From Kosakonia sp. SMBL-WEM22 (lineage in GTDB: Bacteria; Pseudomonadota; Gammaproteobacteria; Enterobacterales; Enterobacteriaceae), in NCBI RefSeq assembly GCF_014490785.1, contig NZ_CP051488.1, positions 2,666,001-2,730,000 of the forward strand: 64,000 nucleotides of DNA, given 5' to 3'. Under the pieces are notes generated by a model that was given only the letters and a program-made list of their open reading frames with translations, ran no database searches and was not told the origin of the DNA. Numbering within the stretch: position 1 is the first letter of the stretch; each line of letters starts with the position of its first letter. Made by a program: the position numbers and the translations under genes. Shown here piece by piece: positions 39,046 through 47,604 of the stretch.

Positions 39046-40077
39046 TTACATCGCCATATCCACCACGATACGGCCGGTGATCTTCCCGGCGCGCATGCGA
39101 TCGAAGATGTCGTTGATATTCGCTAACGGCTCCACGGCGATCTCGGCATGCACCTTGTTGCGCCCGGCAAAATCGAGCGCCTCCTGCAGATCTTTGCGCG
39201 TACCGACAATCGACCCGCGCACCGTAATGCCATCCAGCACCATATTGAAGATCGACAGATCGAACGTCCCTGGCGGCAGACCGTTCAGCACCATGGTGCC
39301 GCCGCGGCGCATCATGGTAGTAGCCTGCGCGAAGGCCTTCGGCGACACCGCCGTGACCAGCACGCCGTGCGCGCCACCAAACTCCTCGTGAAAGCGGGTG
39401 CCGGGATCCTCGTTAAGAGCATTGACTGCCACCGACGCGCCAAGGCGACGGGCAAACTCAAGTTTCTCATCGTCAATATCGACCGCCGCGACATTCATCC
39501 CCATCGCCACCGCGTACTGAATGGCTAAATGCCCCAGCCCGCCAATTCCGGAGATCACCACCCACTGCCCGGCGCGGGCTTCGGTCATCTTTAGCCCTTT
39601 ATAGACCGTCACCCCGGCGCAGAGAATCGGTGCGATTTCATTAAAACCGACGTTATCCGGCAAGATGCCGACATAATTGGCGTCAGCCAGGCAATATTCG
39701 GCGAAGCTGCCGTTGACCGAGTAGCCGGAGTTCTGCTGACCATGGCACAGCGTCTCCCAGCCGCCGAGGCAGTGCTCGCAATGCCCACAGGCCGAGTAGA
39801 GCCACGGCACGCCGACGCGATCGCCCTCTTTGATATGCGTAACGCCCGCGCCGACGGCAACCACATGGCCTACGCCTTCATGGCCGGGAATAAACGGCGG
39901 GTTGGGTTTTACCGGCCAGTCACCTTCAGCAGCGTGTAAATCCGTGTGGCACACGCCGGTGGCGGCAATTTTGACCAGGATCTTGCCCGGTGCAACGGCG
40001 GGCACCATCACCTCTTCAATCACCAACGGTTGACCAAACGCCTTCACGACGGCGGCCTTCATGCTTTTCAGTTGCAT
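39046..40077 (-). CDS. Zinc-dependent alcohol dehydrogenase (AdhA/AdhP type)
   Basis: 343 residues from ATG 40077, with GAGGGTGAAAGA upstream; the GTG/ATG codons further up overlap the aldehyde dehydrogenase gene. Catalytic zinc ligands are Cys in TGVCHTDLHA, His-Glu in PGHEGVG and the later Cys in LCAGVTVYKG. The structural zinc Cys cluster is CGHCEHCLGGWETLC. The NAD motif reads GIGGLGHLAIQYA. It oxidises short primary alcohols to aldehydes, which the aldehyde dehydrogenase encoded 26 bp upstream then converts to acids. Probably under the same sigma-54 promoter. Confidence 0.93.
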   Translation of the reverse strand: MQLKSMKAAVVKAFGQPLVIEEVMVPAVAPGKILVKIAATGVCHTDLHAAEGDWPVKPNPPFIPGHEGVGHVVAVGAGVTHIKEGDRVGVPWLYSACGHCEHCLGGWETLCHGQQNSGYSVNGSFAEYCLADANYVGILPDNVGFNEIAPILCAGVTVYKGLKMTEARAGQWVVISGIGGLGHLAIQYAVAMGMNVAAVDIDDEKLEFARRLGASVAVNALNEDPGTRFHEEFGGAHGVLVTAVSPKAFAQATTMMRRGGTMVLNGLPPGTFDLSIFNMVLDGITVRGSIVGTRKDLQEALDFAGRNKVHAEIAVEPLANINDIFDRMRAGKITGRIVVDMAM

Positions 40078-40103
40078 TCTTTCACCCTCATCCTGATGGA
40101 TAA

Positions 40104-41624
40104 TCAATAGAGACCCAGCGGGGAACCGCTATAGCTCACCAGCAGGTTTTTGATCTGCTGATAGTGACTGAGCGCCAGTTTGTGGGTTTCACGCCCCACG
40201 CCCGAGTTTTTGTAGCCACCGAACGCCGCATGCGCCGGATAGAGATGGTAGCAGTTGGTCCACACGCGACCCGCTTTGATGGCGCGCCCCATGCGCCACG
40301 CGCGGTTGATATCCAGCGTCCACAGCCCAGCCCCCAGGCCATACTCCGTATCGTTGGCGATTTGCAGCGCTTCCGCCTCGTCTTTAAAGGTGGTGATGCC
40401 GATCACCGGCCCAAAGATCTCCTCCTGGAAACAGCGCATTTTGTTGTGGCCTTTGATCAGCGTTGGCTGAATGTAGTAACCCTTTTCCAGCTTATCGCCG
40501 TGCTCAAGGTGCGCGCCGCCGGCGATGATTTCGCCTCCCTCTTCACGGGCGATATTGATGTAAGAGAGAATTTTGTCGTACTGCTCCTGAGAGGCCTGCG
40601 CGCCAATCATGGTGTCGGTGTCGAAGGGATCGCCTTTGCGAATGTTCTCCATACGGGCAATCACTTTTTCAATAAACTGCGGGTAGATGGACTCCTGCAC
40701 CAGCACGCGCGACGGGCAGGTGCAGACTTCGCCCTGGTTGAAGAAGCCGAGCACCACGCCCTCGATCGCTTTATCGATATACTCGGCGTCGCCATTCAGC
40801 ACATCTTCAAAGTAGATATTGGGCGATTTACCGCCCAGCTCGACGGTGCTGGGGATGATGTTTTCAGCCGCGCAGGTAAGAATATGGCGACCAATCGGCG
40901 TGGAGCCGGTGAAGGCAATCTTCTCGATGCGCTTGCTGCGCGCCAGCGGCTCGCCCGCTTCCATGCCGAAACCGTGCACCACGTTCAGCACCCCTTTCGG
41001 CAGCAGATCGCCAATCACTTCCATTAGCACACAGATACCCAGCGGCGTCTGCTCGGCGGGTTTTAGCACCACGCAGTTCCCGGCGGCCAGCGCGGGTGCC
41101 AGCTTCCAGGCGGCCATCAGGATCGGGAAGTTCCACGGAATAATCTGTCCGACCACGCCGAGCGGCTCATAGATATGGTATGCGACGGTGTTACTGTCGA
41201 TCTCTGCCGCTGTCCCCTCCTGGGCGCGGACGCAGCCAGCAAAGTAGCGGAAGTGATCAACAGCGAGAGGAATATCAGCACCCAGCGTTTCGCGAATCGG
41301 CTTGCCGTTGTCCCAGGTTTCCGTTAATGCCAGCAGTTCAAGGTTGGCTTCTATGCGATCGGCAATCTTCAGCAGCACATTGGCACGATCCTGCACGCTG
41401 GTTTTGCCCCAGCTCTCCGCGGCGGCATGGGCGGCGTCGAGCGCTTTCTCAATATCTTCCGCCCCGGAGCGCGGGAATTCGGCAATCACCTCTCCGGTTA
41501 CCGGCGAGGTATTGGTAAACCAGCGGCCCTCAATCGGATCGACAAACTCGCCGCCAATATAGTTGCCATAACGCGGCTTGTAAGAGACTTTCGCGCCATC
41601 AAGGCCAGGGTGCAGATATTTCAT
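40104..41624 (-). CDS. NAD-dependent aldehyde dehydrogenase (AldB/ExaC/AcoD type)
   Basis: 506 residues from ATG 41624 (AGGAACACC upstream); the longer open frame to 41870 lies in the promoter region. The general-base Glu is in VELGGKSPNIYF and the catalytic Cys in FNQGEVCTCPSR. NAD-binding GVVGQIIPWNFP and the ending motif GVGRETHKLALSHY place it with acetaldehyde dehydrogenases of the AldB/AcoD group. It turns acetaldehyde or related aldehydes into acids in the cytoplasm. A well-matched sigma-54 promoter lies 66 bp upstream, and an AcoR-like activator gene is divergent. Confidence 0.94.
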   Translation of the reverse strand: MKYLHPGLDGAKVSYKPRYGNYIGGEFVDPIEGRWFTNTSPVTGEVIAEFPRSGAEDIEKALDAAHAAAESWGKTSVQDRANVLLKIADRIEANLELLALTETWDNGKPIRETLGADIPLAVDHFRYFAGCVRAQEGTAAEIDSNTVAYHIYEPLGVVGQIIPWNFPILMAAWKLAPALAAGNCVVLKPAEQTPLGICVLMEVIGDLLPKGVLNVVHGFGMEAGEPLARSKRIEKIAFTGSTPIGRHILTCAAENIIPSTVELGGKSPNIYFEDVLNGDAEYIDKAIEGVVLGFFNQGEVCTCPSRVLVQESIYPQFIEKVIARMENIRKGDPFDTDTMIGAQASQEQYDKILSYINIAREEGGEIIAGGAHLEHGDKLEKGYYIQPTLIKGHNKMRCFQEEIFGPVIGITTFKDEAEALQIANDTEYGLGAGLWTLDINRAWRMGRAIKAGRVWTNCYHLYPAHAAFGGYKNSGVGRETHKLALSHYQQIKNLLVSYSGSPLGLY

Positions 41625-41689
41625 AAGGTGTTCCTCGTTATTATCGGTACAGAAGAGGCGTCTCACATCGTGGTGGACAGCTCTATATA

Positions 41690-41705
41690 AGCAGTTGTTA
41701 TGCCA
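41690..41705 (-). promoter_or_regulatory. Sigma-54 (-24/-12) promoter of the aldehyde/alcohol dehydrogenase operon
   Basis: On the minus strand TGGCATAACAACTGCT has the invariant GG at -24 and GC at -12 with exact 10-bp spacing (consensus TGGCAC-N5-TTGCA). It points at the aldehyde dehydrogenase start. Confidence 0.82.
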
Positions 41706-41814
41706 ACTTCTTAAGCGAAGGGTAAACCCCAATAAAATCAGCACATAACAACGGTAAGCGCGTGAAGGCGTGAGAGGGGGTAACAAAAAAGCGTGATGGC
41801 GATTACGGGAAATG

Positions 41815-41864
41815 TGTTGCACGTCGCTACATACGCGACACTCATGTGATACATAATTGCAACA
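41815..41864. promoter_or_regulatory. Candidate activator (UAS) sites for the AcoR-like protein
   Basis: TGTTGCA (41815-41821) and TGCAACA (41858-41864) form a distant inverted repeat enclosing GTCGC-N7-GCGAC (41823-41839). They lie about 110-160 bp upstream of the -24 element, a normal place for a sigma-54 enhancer, and just before the activator's own start. Confidence 0.55.
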
Positions 41865-41885
41865 TTTCAATTATCGGAGAGTAAC

Positions 41886-43649
41886 ATGCCATCTCGCGCC
41901 CGATCGTTGTCCCCCGCCTCGCACGAGGTCAGCCTGCCATATCAACTGGAAGACTCCTGGCAGCGCAGCTCACGGTATGGATTAACCCGGGATGATGACG
42001 TTCAGCCCTGGGTGGCTTCCTCTCTGCTCAATGATGCCCGCGCGGAGAATGGCTGGGTCAATCACCTGGTCGCCCCGCTGCTGGCGCGCCTGCGCCCGCA
42101 ACTCTCCAGCCACCCGTCGATTCTGGTGTTGTCCGATGCCACTGGCCTGGTGCTGGAGACCTACGGAAATAGCGACTTTTTGCATAAAGCGCAGCGCTTT
42201 GCCCTCTCGCCGGGACATCTGTGGGGCGAACACGCGCGCGGCACCAATGCCATCGGCACCGCGCTGGCGTTACAACGGCCCTGTGAAGTCTCCGGCGGCG
42301 AACACTTCCTTAGCCGCAACGCGGGCCTGTTCTGCTCCGCCGCGCCGGTGTTCCGTCCCGATGGGCAGATTGCCGGCGTGCTGGATCTCTCCACCCCAGC
42401 TCAGACTCCGCGCCGCGACGCTTCGGCGCTCATTCGCCGCGCGGTGTGCCAGATTGAACACAGCTGGGCCAGCAGCGCCCTCGGCGCAGATCGCTGGTTA
42501 TTGAGCCTGCATCACGACCGGTCAGTGCTTGGCAGCGCCCAGGAGTTGCTGCTGATTTTTGAAGACAACACCCTGCTCGGCGCGAACCGGCTGGCGATGG
42601 AGGAGTTTTCCCTCACCGCCAACCACTTTGGCGCGATGGAGATCGGCACCCTCTTCCCCGGTTTCACCGCAACGGCCGACGCGTGCACTCTCGAATCGTG
42701 CCAGGCGCGCCGCTATTACGCCCGCCAGACCCTGCCCACCCGGCGTTACAGTGCACCGCGTACCGTTTATCAGCCCGATCACCTGGCGCAAGAGAAGGAG
42801 AAGGCGCTGCGTATTGTTAATGCCGGTATCGCTCTGTGCATTACTGGTGAAACGGGCTGCGGCAAGGAGCATATGGCGCGGGAACTCTTTGAGCGCAGCC
42901 AGTGGCATGAGGGAAAATTTGTCGCCATCAACTGCGCGGCGCTGCCGGAGCCCTTGATCGAATCAGAACTGTTCGGCTATGTTCCCGGTGCCTTTACCGG
43001 CGCGAACCCGAAAGGGTATATCGGAAAATGCCGCGAAGCTGATGGCGGCGTGCTGTTCCTTGATGAGATTGGCGACATGCCGCTGGCGCTGCAAACACGT
43101 TTACTGAGGGTGCTACAGGAAAAACGCGTGACGCCGCTCGGGGCCAATAGCAGCGTGGAGGTCAACTTTACGCTCATTTGCGCCACGCACCAGGATCTTG
43201 CCGCGCAGGTGCAGGCCGGTAGCTTCCGCGAGGATCTACTCTATCGTATTCAGGAGTTTCATCTGCCCATCCCGCCTTTACGCGCGTGGCCGCATCTGCC
43301 GGGTTTTATTGAAAAACTGTGGCATGAGCTGGGCGCTGCCCGCCGCGGGCTGACGCTGAGCAATGAAGTACTCGACGCGCTGTCCCGACGGCCATGGCCC
43401 GGCAACGTGCGTCAGTTACTGAGCCAGCTGCGCGTGCTGATGGCGCTAGCGGAAGATGGCGATTGCATTACGCTTAACGATCTGCCGGGCGAACCGGTCA
43501 GCGCCGTAAAAACGGATGTCGCGCCGCAGGCCGATGCCCGGCAGGCGATTGCCGAAGCGCAGGGCAACATGAGCCTGGCGGCAAAGAGGCTGGGGATTTC
43601 ACGTAGCACACTCTACCGTCGGCTGGAGAAAGAGCAGCCAGGCCGCTAA
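41886..43649 (+). CDS. AcoR-like sigma-54-dependent transcriptional activator
   Basis: 587 residues. A GAF-type sensor lies around 75-200 (LVLETYGNSDFLHKAQRF, then WGEHARGTNAIGTALA). The AAA+ domain (about 315-505) has Walker A GETGCGKE, the sigma-54 contact loop GAFTGA and Walker B LFLDEIGD. The C-terminal Fis-type helix-turn-helix is NMSLAAKRLGISRSTLYRRL. It resembles activators of acetoin and alcohol catabolism and most likely turns on the divergent dehydrogenase operon when its GAF domain senses an alcohol, aldehyde or acetoin. GGAGAGTAAC precedes the ATG. Confidence 0.92.
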   Translation: MPSRARSLSPASHEVSLPYQLEDSWQRSSRYGLTRDDDVQPWVASSLLNDARAENGWVNHLVAPLLARLRPQLSSHPSILVLSDATGLVLETYGNSDFLHKAQRFALSPGHLWGEHARGTNAIGTALALQRPCEVSGGEHFLSRNAGLFCSAAPVFRPDGQIAGVLDLSTPAQTPRRDASALIRRAVCQIEHSWASSALGADRWLLSLHHDRSVLGSAQELLLIFEDNTLLGANRLAMEEFSLTANHFGAMEIGTLFPGFTATADACTLESCQARRYYARQTLPTRRYSAPRTVYQPDHLAQEKEKALRIVNAGIALCITGETGCGKEHMARELFERSQWHEGKFVAINCAALPEPLIESELFGYVPGAFTGANPKGYIGKCREADGGVLFLDEIGDMPLALQTRLLRVLQEKRVTPLGANSSVEVNFTLICATHQDLAAQVQAGSFREDLLYRIQEFHLPIPPLRAWPHLPGFIEKLWHELGAARRGLTLSNEVLDALSRRPWPGNVRQLLSQLRVLMALAEDGDCITLNDLPGEPVSAVKTDVAPQADARQAIAEAQGNMSLAAKRLGISRSTLYRRLEKEQPGR

Positions 43650-43673
43650 GCAGCAGGTCTGGCTGTTTCTGAG

Positions 43674-44477
43674 CTATCCGGCAACGGTGGCGTTAATCCA
43701 CTCCGCGTAGTAGCTGACGCGCGTGAACTGCTGTGCGGGCAGAATGAGATCCCGTGAGACAATGCCGACAACGTAACGGCTGCCGTTGTAGTCAGCAAAC
43801 AGCGGACCGCCCGAATCGCCCCCGGCGGTGGCGTAACCGGCACAAATGTGCATCTGTGGCTCAAAATAAGTCGGCGGATAGAACTGCGGGACATCGATAC
43901 ACTGGCTATCCGCCAGAACGCTCAGACCTCCTTTATAGAGCACGTTCGGTTTCAGACCATTTTCATTAACACCAAAACCGACACCGGTGAGTGGAATATC
44001 CGTTAGCGCAGCGGGTGGTTCATCGCTGTTATTATTTCCAGCAAGCAGTGCGAAATTAGTGCTGGTGGCTTCGCGGGACAGTTTAATTAAGGCAATATCA
44101 TATTTAGCCGTCCCCTCCATTGTCGACGTATCATATGAGGGGTGCACAATAACTTTTTCAACCGGCACACTCTCTTTTATTTTTAGTGGCTGGTAACTTT
44201 CTGCACCAATTAAAATATTGGTTTTAGTTAAATCAAACAGGGTGGCGCAATGGGCGGCGGTTAATACCCAGCGGGAGTTGATCAACACGCCTCCGCAACG
44301 GTGCCCGGCCAGCGTATTGTTGTCGTTGATGGTGATAAACTCAGGAAATTCGCCGGGCTGCGCGGGTGTGCCGTTGACGATCCTGGTCGTAGGGTCGCTG
44401 GCTGAGGCCATATTTATGCTGCTGAAAGACAAAAGCGCGGCGGCAACACAAAGCGCTGCTCTATTTTTTAGGGTCAC
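43674..44477 (-). CDS. Secreted trypsin-like serine protease (S1A)
   Basis: 267 residues from GTG 44477, which has GGAG upstream; this start makes a clean signal peptide (a KNRA basic end, then a hydrophobic run to MASA). The mature enzyme begins with RIVNGTPAQPGEFP, like activated trypsin. The triad is His in TAAHC, Asp in YDIALIKL and Ser in GGDSGGPL. Cys residues near the His loop, the CIDVPQ segment and the HICAGYATAGG segment could pair as in trypsins. A full frame without truncation. Probably periplasmic or exported; target unknown. It converges on the activator gene. Confidence 0.9.
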   Translation of the reverse strand: MTLKNRAALCVAAALLSFSSINMASASDPTTRIVNGTPAQPGEFPEFITINDNNTLAGHRCGGVLINSRWVLTAAHCATLFDLTKTNILIGAESYQPLKIKESVPVEKVIVHPSYDTSTMEGTAKYDIALIKLSREATSTNFALLAGNNNSDEPPAALTDIPLTGVGFGVNENGLKPNVLYKGGLSVLADSQCIDVPQFYPPTYFEPQMHICAGYATAGGDSGGPLFADYNGSRYVVGIVSRDLILPAQQFTRVSYYAEWINATVAG

Positions 44478-44865
44478 TCTTCTTTCTCCGGAATAAGGCT
44501 GACGCTCACGCAGGGCAGCATTAATCGCCGCCTTTTTGAAATAGCGTGATTCTGTTAACCGAGTCATAGGGATGATTTGAAACCGCGAGAAATATATAAA
44601 GCGAAGCGCGAGAAGTAAACAGAGACTCTTTTCCTGTTGTTGCGATTATTCTCAACGCACACTTCAGGCCAGGCGCGCGAAATGATTCAGCGCCTGAGCA
44701 TGACGGCTTAGTCATTAAAACCTCAGCTTGAAAATATGTCGACCAGACAAACCGGTTATCCCTGAATTGATATCTGGCGATAAAAGATGCAGGCGAGTAA
44801 GATAGCAACTCACCGTTAACTGTTTGATTATTCAGACAAATGATAAAAAGGAAATCATAGGTTAT

Positions 44866-45657
44866 ATGGATACTTCAACTTACATGCTCGCCAATGGCAT
44901 CTCTTTGACCCTGCGTATGCCTGCAGCAGCAGGCCCCCTCCCCACCATTGTATTGTGTCACGGCTTTTGCGGCATCCAGCCGATCCTGCTGCCTGCTTTT
45001 GCCGAGGCCTTCACCAGCGCCGGTTTTGCTACGGTCACCTTCGATTACCGCGGCTTTGGAGAGAGCGCCGGGGAGCGCGGTCGGCTGGTCCCGGCTATGC
45101 AGATTGAGGATATTCTGTCAGTTGTGGCGTGGGTCAGCGAACAGCCCGCGCTGGATGCGCGTATAAAATGCGTGGTCAGCCAGCTGGCATTTGCCGATGG
45201 TGAAGCGATCGTCACCGGCCATATGAATGAAGGCGAAAAGCGCGCCTTTATCGACACGCTGGAGAAGATGGCACAGAAGCAGCAGGCGACCGGCAAAGAG
45301 ATGATGGTGGCGATCACCCGCGTGCTTTCCGATGCCGAATCGAAGGCGTTTTTTGAGGAGAACCGCACCCGCTTCCCGCAGATGGATATTAAAATCCCAT
45401 TTTTAACGGTTCGCGAAACGGTGAATTATCGGCCCGCTGAGTGGGCGGCAAAGGTGACCTGTCCAACGCTGGTGGTGATTGCGGCGGAAGATAGCGTCAA
45501 CCCGTCAGCACAAGGCCGGGCGCTGTTTGCGGCGGTGGGAGCAGCTGAGAAAGCGCTGCACGAAGAGGCCGGTGCGCGCCATTACGATATTTACAGTGGG
45601 AAGGCGTTTGAGTGCGTCAGCGCAGTACAGACCGCGTGGTTTGCCCGCCATCTTTAA
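44866..45657 (+). CDS. Alpha/beta-hydrolase fold protein, apparently missing the nucleophile elbow
   Basis: 263 residues from ATG 44866 (a start at 44824 lacks any site). The fold is clear: TIVLCHGFCGIQ with the oxyanion region, TFDYRGFGESAGERGRLVP, and near the C-terminus PTLVVIAAEDSVNPSAQGR with the acid and GARHYDIYSG with the His. Relatives carry a segment ending in G-x-S-x-GG between the 'QP.ID' and 'D.R.KC.VSQLAFADG' parts. Here QPALDARIKCVVSQLAFADG joins them directly, so about 25 residues holding the catalytic Ser are gone without a frameshift. Confidence 0.8.
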   Translation: MDTSTYMLANGISLTLRMPAAAGPLPTIVLCHGFCGIQPILLPAFAEAFTSAGFATVTFDYRGFGESAGERGRLVPAMQIEDILSVVAWVSEQPALDARIKCVVSQLAFADGEAIVTGHMNEGEKRAFIDTLEKMAQKQQATGKEMMVAITRVLSDAESKAFFEENRTRFPQMDIKIPFLTVRETVNYRPAEWAAKVTCPTLVVIAAEDSVNPSAQGRALFAAVGAAEKALHEEAGARHYDIYSGKAFECVSAVQTAWFARHL

Positions 45658-45660
45658 GGC

Positions 45661-45695
45661 ATAAAAAAAGGCGCACCGCGGTGCGCCTCTCTTAT
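45661..45695. terminator. Bidirectional terminator between the hydrolase and mqo
   Basis: GGCGCACCGCGGTGCGCC (45670-45687) is a perfect 18-bp palindrome, with an A-run on the left (a T-run for mqo on the minus strand) and a T-rich tail on the right. Confidence 0.85.
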
Positions 45696-47333
45696 TTACA
45701 GCGCCATATCATGCTGTGGCGCGTTTTCGCTCTTCGGCGCGGCTGGCGTCGCCGCCTGCGCATCTTTCATGTCGATAACCGGCGGCTTGGTCAGCTCCAG
45801 CGCGGCGGCGGTGTCATCCCACACCTGCTGCGTCAGGGAGACGTTGCCGTTCAGATGCTGACCAAAGCTCGGAACGACCTCTTTGATCTTGCTCTGCCAC
45901 GCCGGCGAGTTGAACTGCTCCGGGAACATCTTCTTGATGACGTTCAGGGCAATTGGCGCTGCGGTAGAGGCACCCGGCGATGCACCTAACAGCGCAGAGA
46001 GGGTTTTCGGCTGATCGACCACCACTTCGGTACCCAGCTTCAGCACGCCGCCTTTATCTTCATCTTTCTTAATGATCTGAACGCGCTGGCCAGCCTGGAT
46101 CAGTTTCCAGTCCTCTTTACGCGCCTGCGGATAGTACTCTTTCAGTGCTTCAAAGCGGTCATCATCACTCAGCATCACCTGACCCATCAGGTATTTCACA
46201 AGGTCGAAGTTATCCAGACCTACGTGGGTCATCGGCATAAAGTTGCTGGTGGTAGTGGTGCTCAGCAGATCAAAGAAAGAGCCGTTTTTCAGGAATTTGG
46301 TCGAGAAAGTCGCAAATGGCCCAAACAGCACCACGCGTTTCCCGTCAATGACGCGTGCATCGATATGCGGAACTGACATCGGCGGAGCACCGACGGAGGC
46401 CTGGCCATACACTTTCTGGCGGTGAATGTTGGTGATGGCCGGATTTTCGGTCATCAGGAAGGAGCCGCCCACCGGGAAGCCCGCATAGTTGTCCGCTTCC
46501 GGAATGCCGGTTTTTTGCAGCAGCTTCAGCGCGCCGCCACCTGCACCGATAAAGACATATTTCGCATCGATGGTGTGCTCATCGCCGCTTTTCACATCTT
46601 TGATCGTCACATGCCAGGAGTTATCGGCATTACGTTTGAAATCGGTCACTTCCGATGAGGTTTGCAGAGAGAAGTTTTTGCTCTTTTTCAGGCTACCGAT
46701 CAGCTGGCGGGTAATCTCGCCATAGTTCACATCGGTGCCGACCGGGGTCCAGGTCGCGGCAACTTTTTGCTGCGGATCCCGCCCTTCCATTACCAGCGGT
46801 GCCCACTGCTTAATTTGCTGGTGATCGGTGGAGAATTTCATGCCCTGGAATAAGGTCGTTTGCTGCAGTGCGGCATAACGTTTTGCCAGATAATCCACAT
46901 TATCGCCCCAGACAAAACTCATGTGCGGCGTGGAATTAATAAAGGAGTGCGGGTTGGTTAAAATACCGCGCTTCACCTGGGTGGACCAGAACTGGCGGGA
47001 AATCATAAATTGTTCATTAATTTCCAGCGCCTTGGTGACATCAATGGAGCCGTCTGCACGCTGTGGCGTGTAGTTCAGTTCCATATTTGCCGAGTGACCG
47101 GTACCGGCATTATTCCAGCCGTTGGAGGACTCAAGCGCAACGCCGTCGAGTTTCTCCACCATCACCTGTTTCCACTCTGGTTGCAGGGTCTGCAGCCAGG
47201 TGCCCAGGGAGGCGCTCATGATACCGCCGCCAATCAGCAGGAAGTCGGTTTTTTGGTTCTCTTCCGCCCACGCACTGGTCGCAGAGCTGACGAGCATCGC
47301 AACGGCGCTGAAGGCAATAATAGTTTTTTTCAT
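45696..47333 (-). CDS. mqo: Malate:quinone oxidoreductase
   Basis: 545 residues from the ATG at 47333; an ATG three codons earlier is equally possible since neither has a strong site. A basic-hydrophobic N-terminus (KKTIIAFSAVAMLVSSATSAWA) resembles the signal-like lead of E. coli Mqo. FAD motif FLLIGGGIMSASLGTWL, then NGWNNAGTGHSANMELNYTP, RQLIGSL, FIGAGGGALKLL and LGASPGASTAAP match the family. It oxidises malate to oxaloacetate and passes electrons to quinone, bypassing NAD-dependent malate dehydrogenase. A single-gene unit with an AT-rich promoter region upstream. Confidence 0.95.
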   Translation of the reverse strand: MKKTIIAFSAVAMLVSSATSAWAEENQKTDFLLIGGGIMSASLGTWLQTLQPEWKQVMVEKLDGVALESSNGWNNAGTGHSANMELNYTPQRADGSIDVTKALEINEQFMISRQFWSTQVKRGILTNPHSFINSTPHMSFVWGDNVDYLAKRYAALQQTTLFQGMKFSTDHQQIKQWAPLVMEGRDPQQKVAATWTPVGTDVNYGEITRQLIGSLKKSKNFSLQTSSEVTDFKRNADNSWHVTIKDVKSGDEHTIDAKYVFIGAGGGALKLLQKTGIPEADNYAGFPVGGSFLMTENPAITNIHRQKVYGQASVGAPPMSVPHIDARVIDGKRVVLFGPFATFSTKFLKNGSFFDLLSTTTTSNFMPMTHVGLDNFDLVKYLMGQVMLSDDDRFEALKEYYPQARKEDWKLIQAGQRVQIIKKDEDKGGVLKLGTEVVVDQPKTLSALLGASPGASTAAPIALNVIKKMFPEQFNSPAWQSKIKEVVPSFGQHLNGNVSLTQQVWDDTAAALELTKPPVIDMKDAQAATPAAPKSENAPQHDMAL

Positions 47334-47574
47334 TGCAGGCATAATTATTCGGTTAGATAACAACAAGTGATTCGTGGTGACGCATATTAACTTATTTTTA
47401 CGTTAATTTAAAATATCATTCACAAAATAGAATAATTTTGTTTTTATTTTCCGCCTGCTTTTTTTAATTAAAAAAAGTAGTAACGCACTCTGTGTGGAAT
47501 TATTTTTGAAGGGAATTTACTTTAAGAAGCGAAATAAAATTTAGCGTTTTTCAATTAAATGGGAAAATAAATAA

Positions 47575-47593
47575 TGGCCGCTCCTGGCGGCCA
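47575..47593 (-). terminator. Terminator of the MurQ-like gene
   Basis: TGGCCG and CGGCCA arms around a short loop. On the minus strand it is followed by TTATTTATTTT, about 12 bp after the stop codon. Confidence 0.75.
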
Positions 47594-47604
47594 AATGGTC
47601 ATTA

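Noticed and set aside
41624..41870. N-terminal extension of the aldehyde dehydrogenase
   Set aside because: The extra frame covers the sigma-54 promoter and has no ribosome-binding site; family proteins begin at the ATG at 41624.
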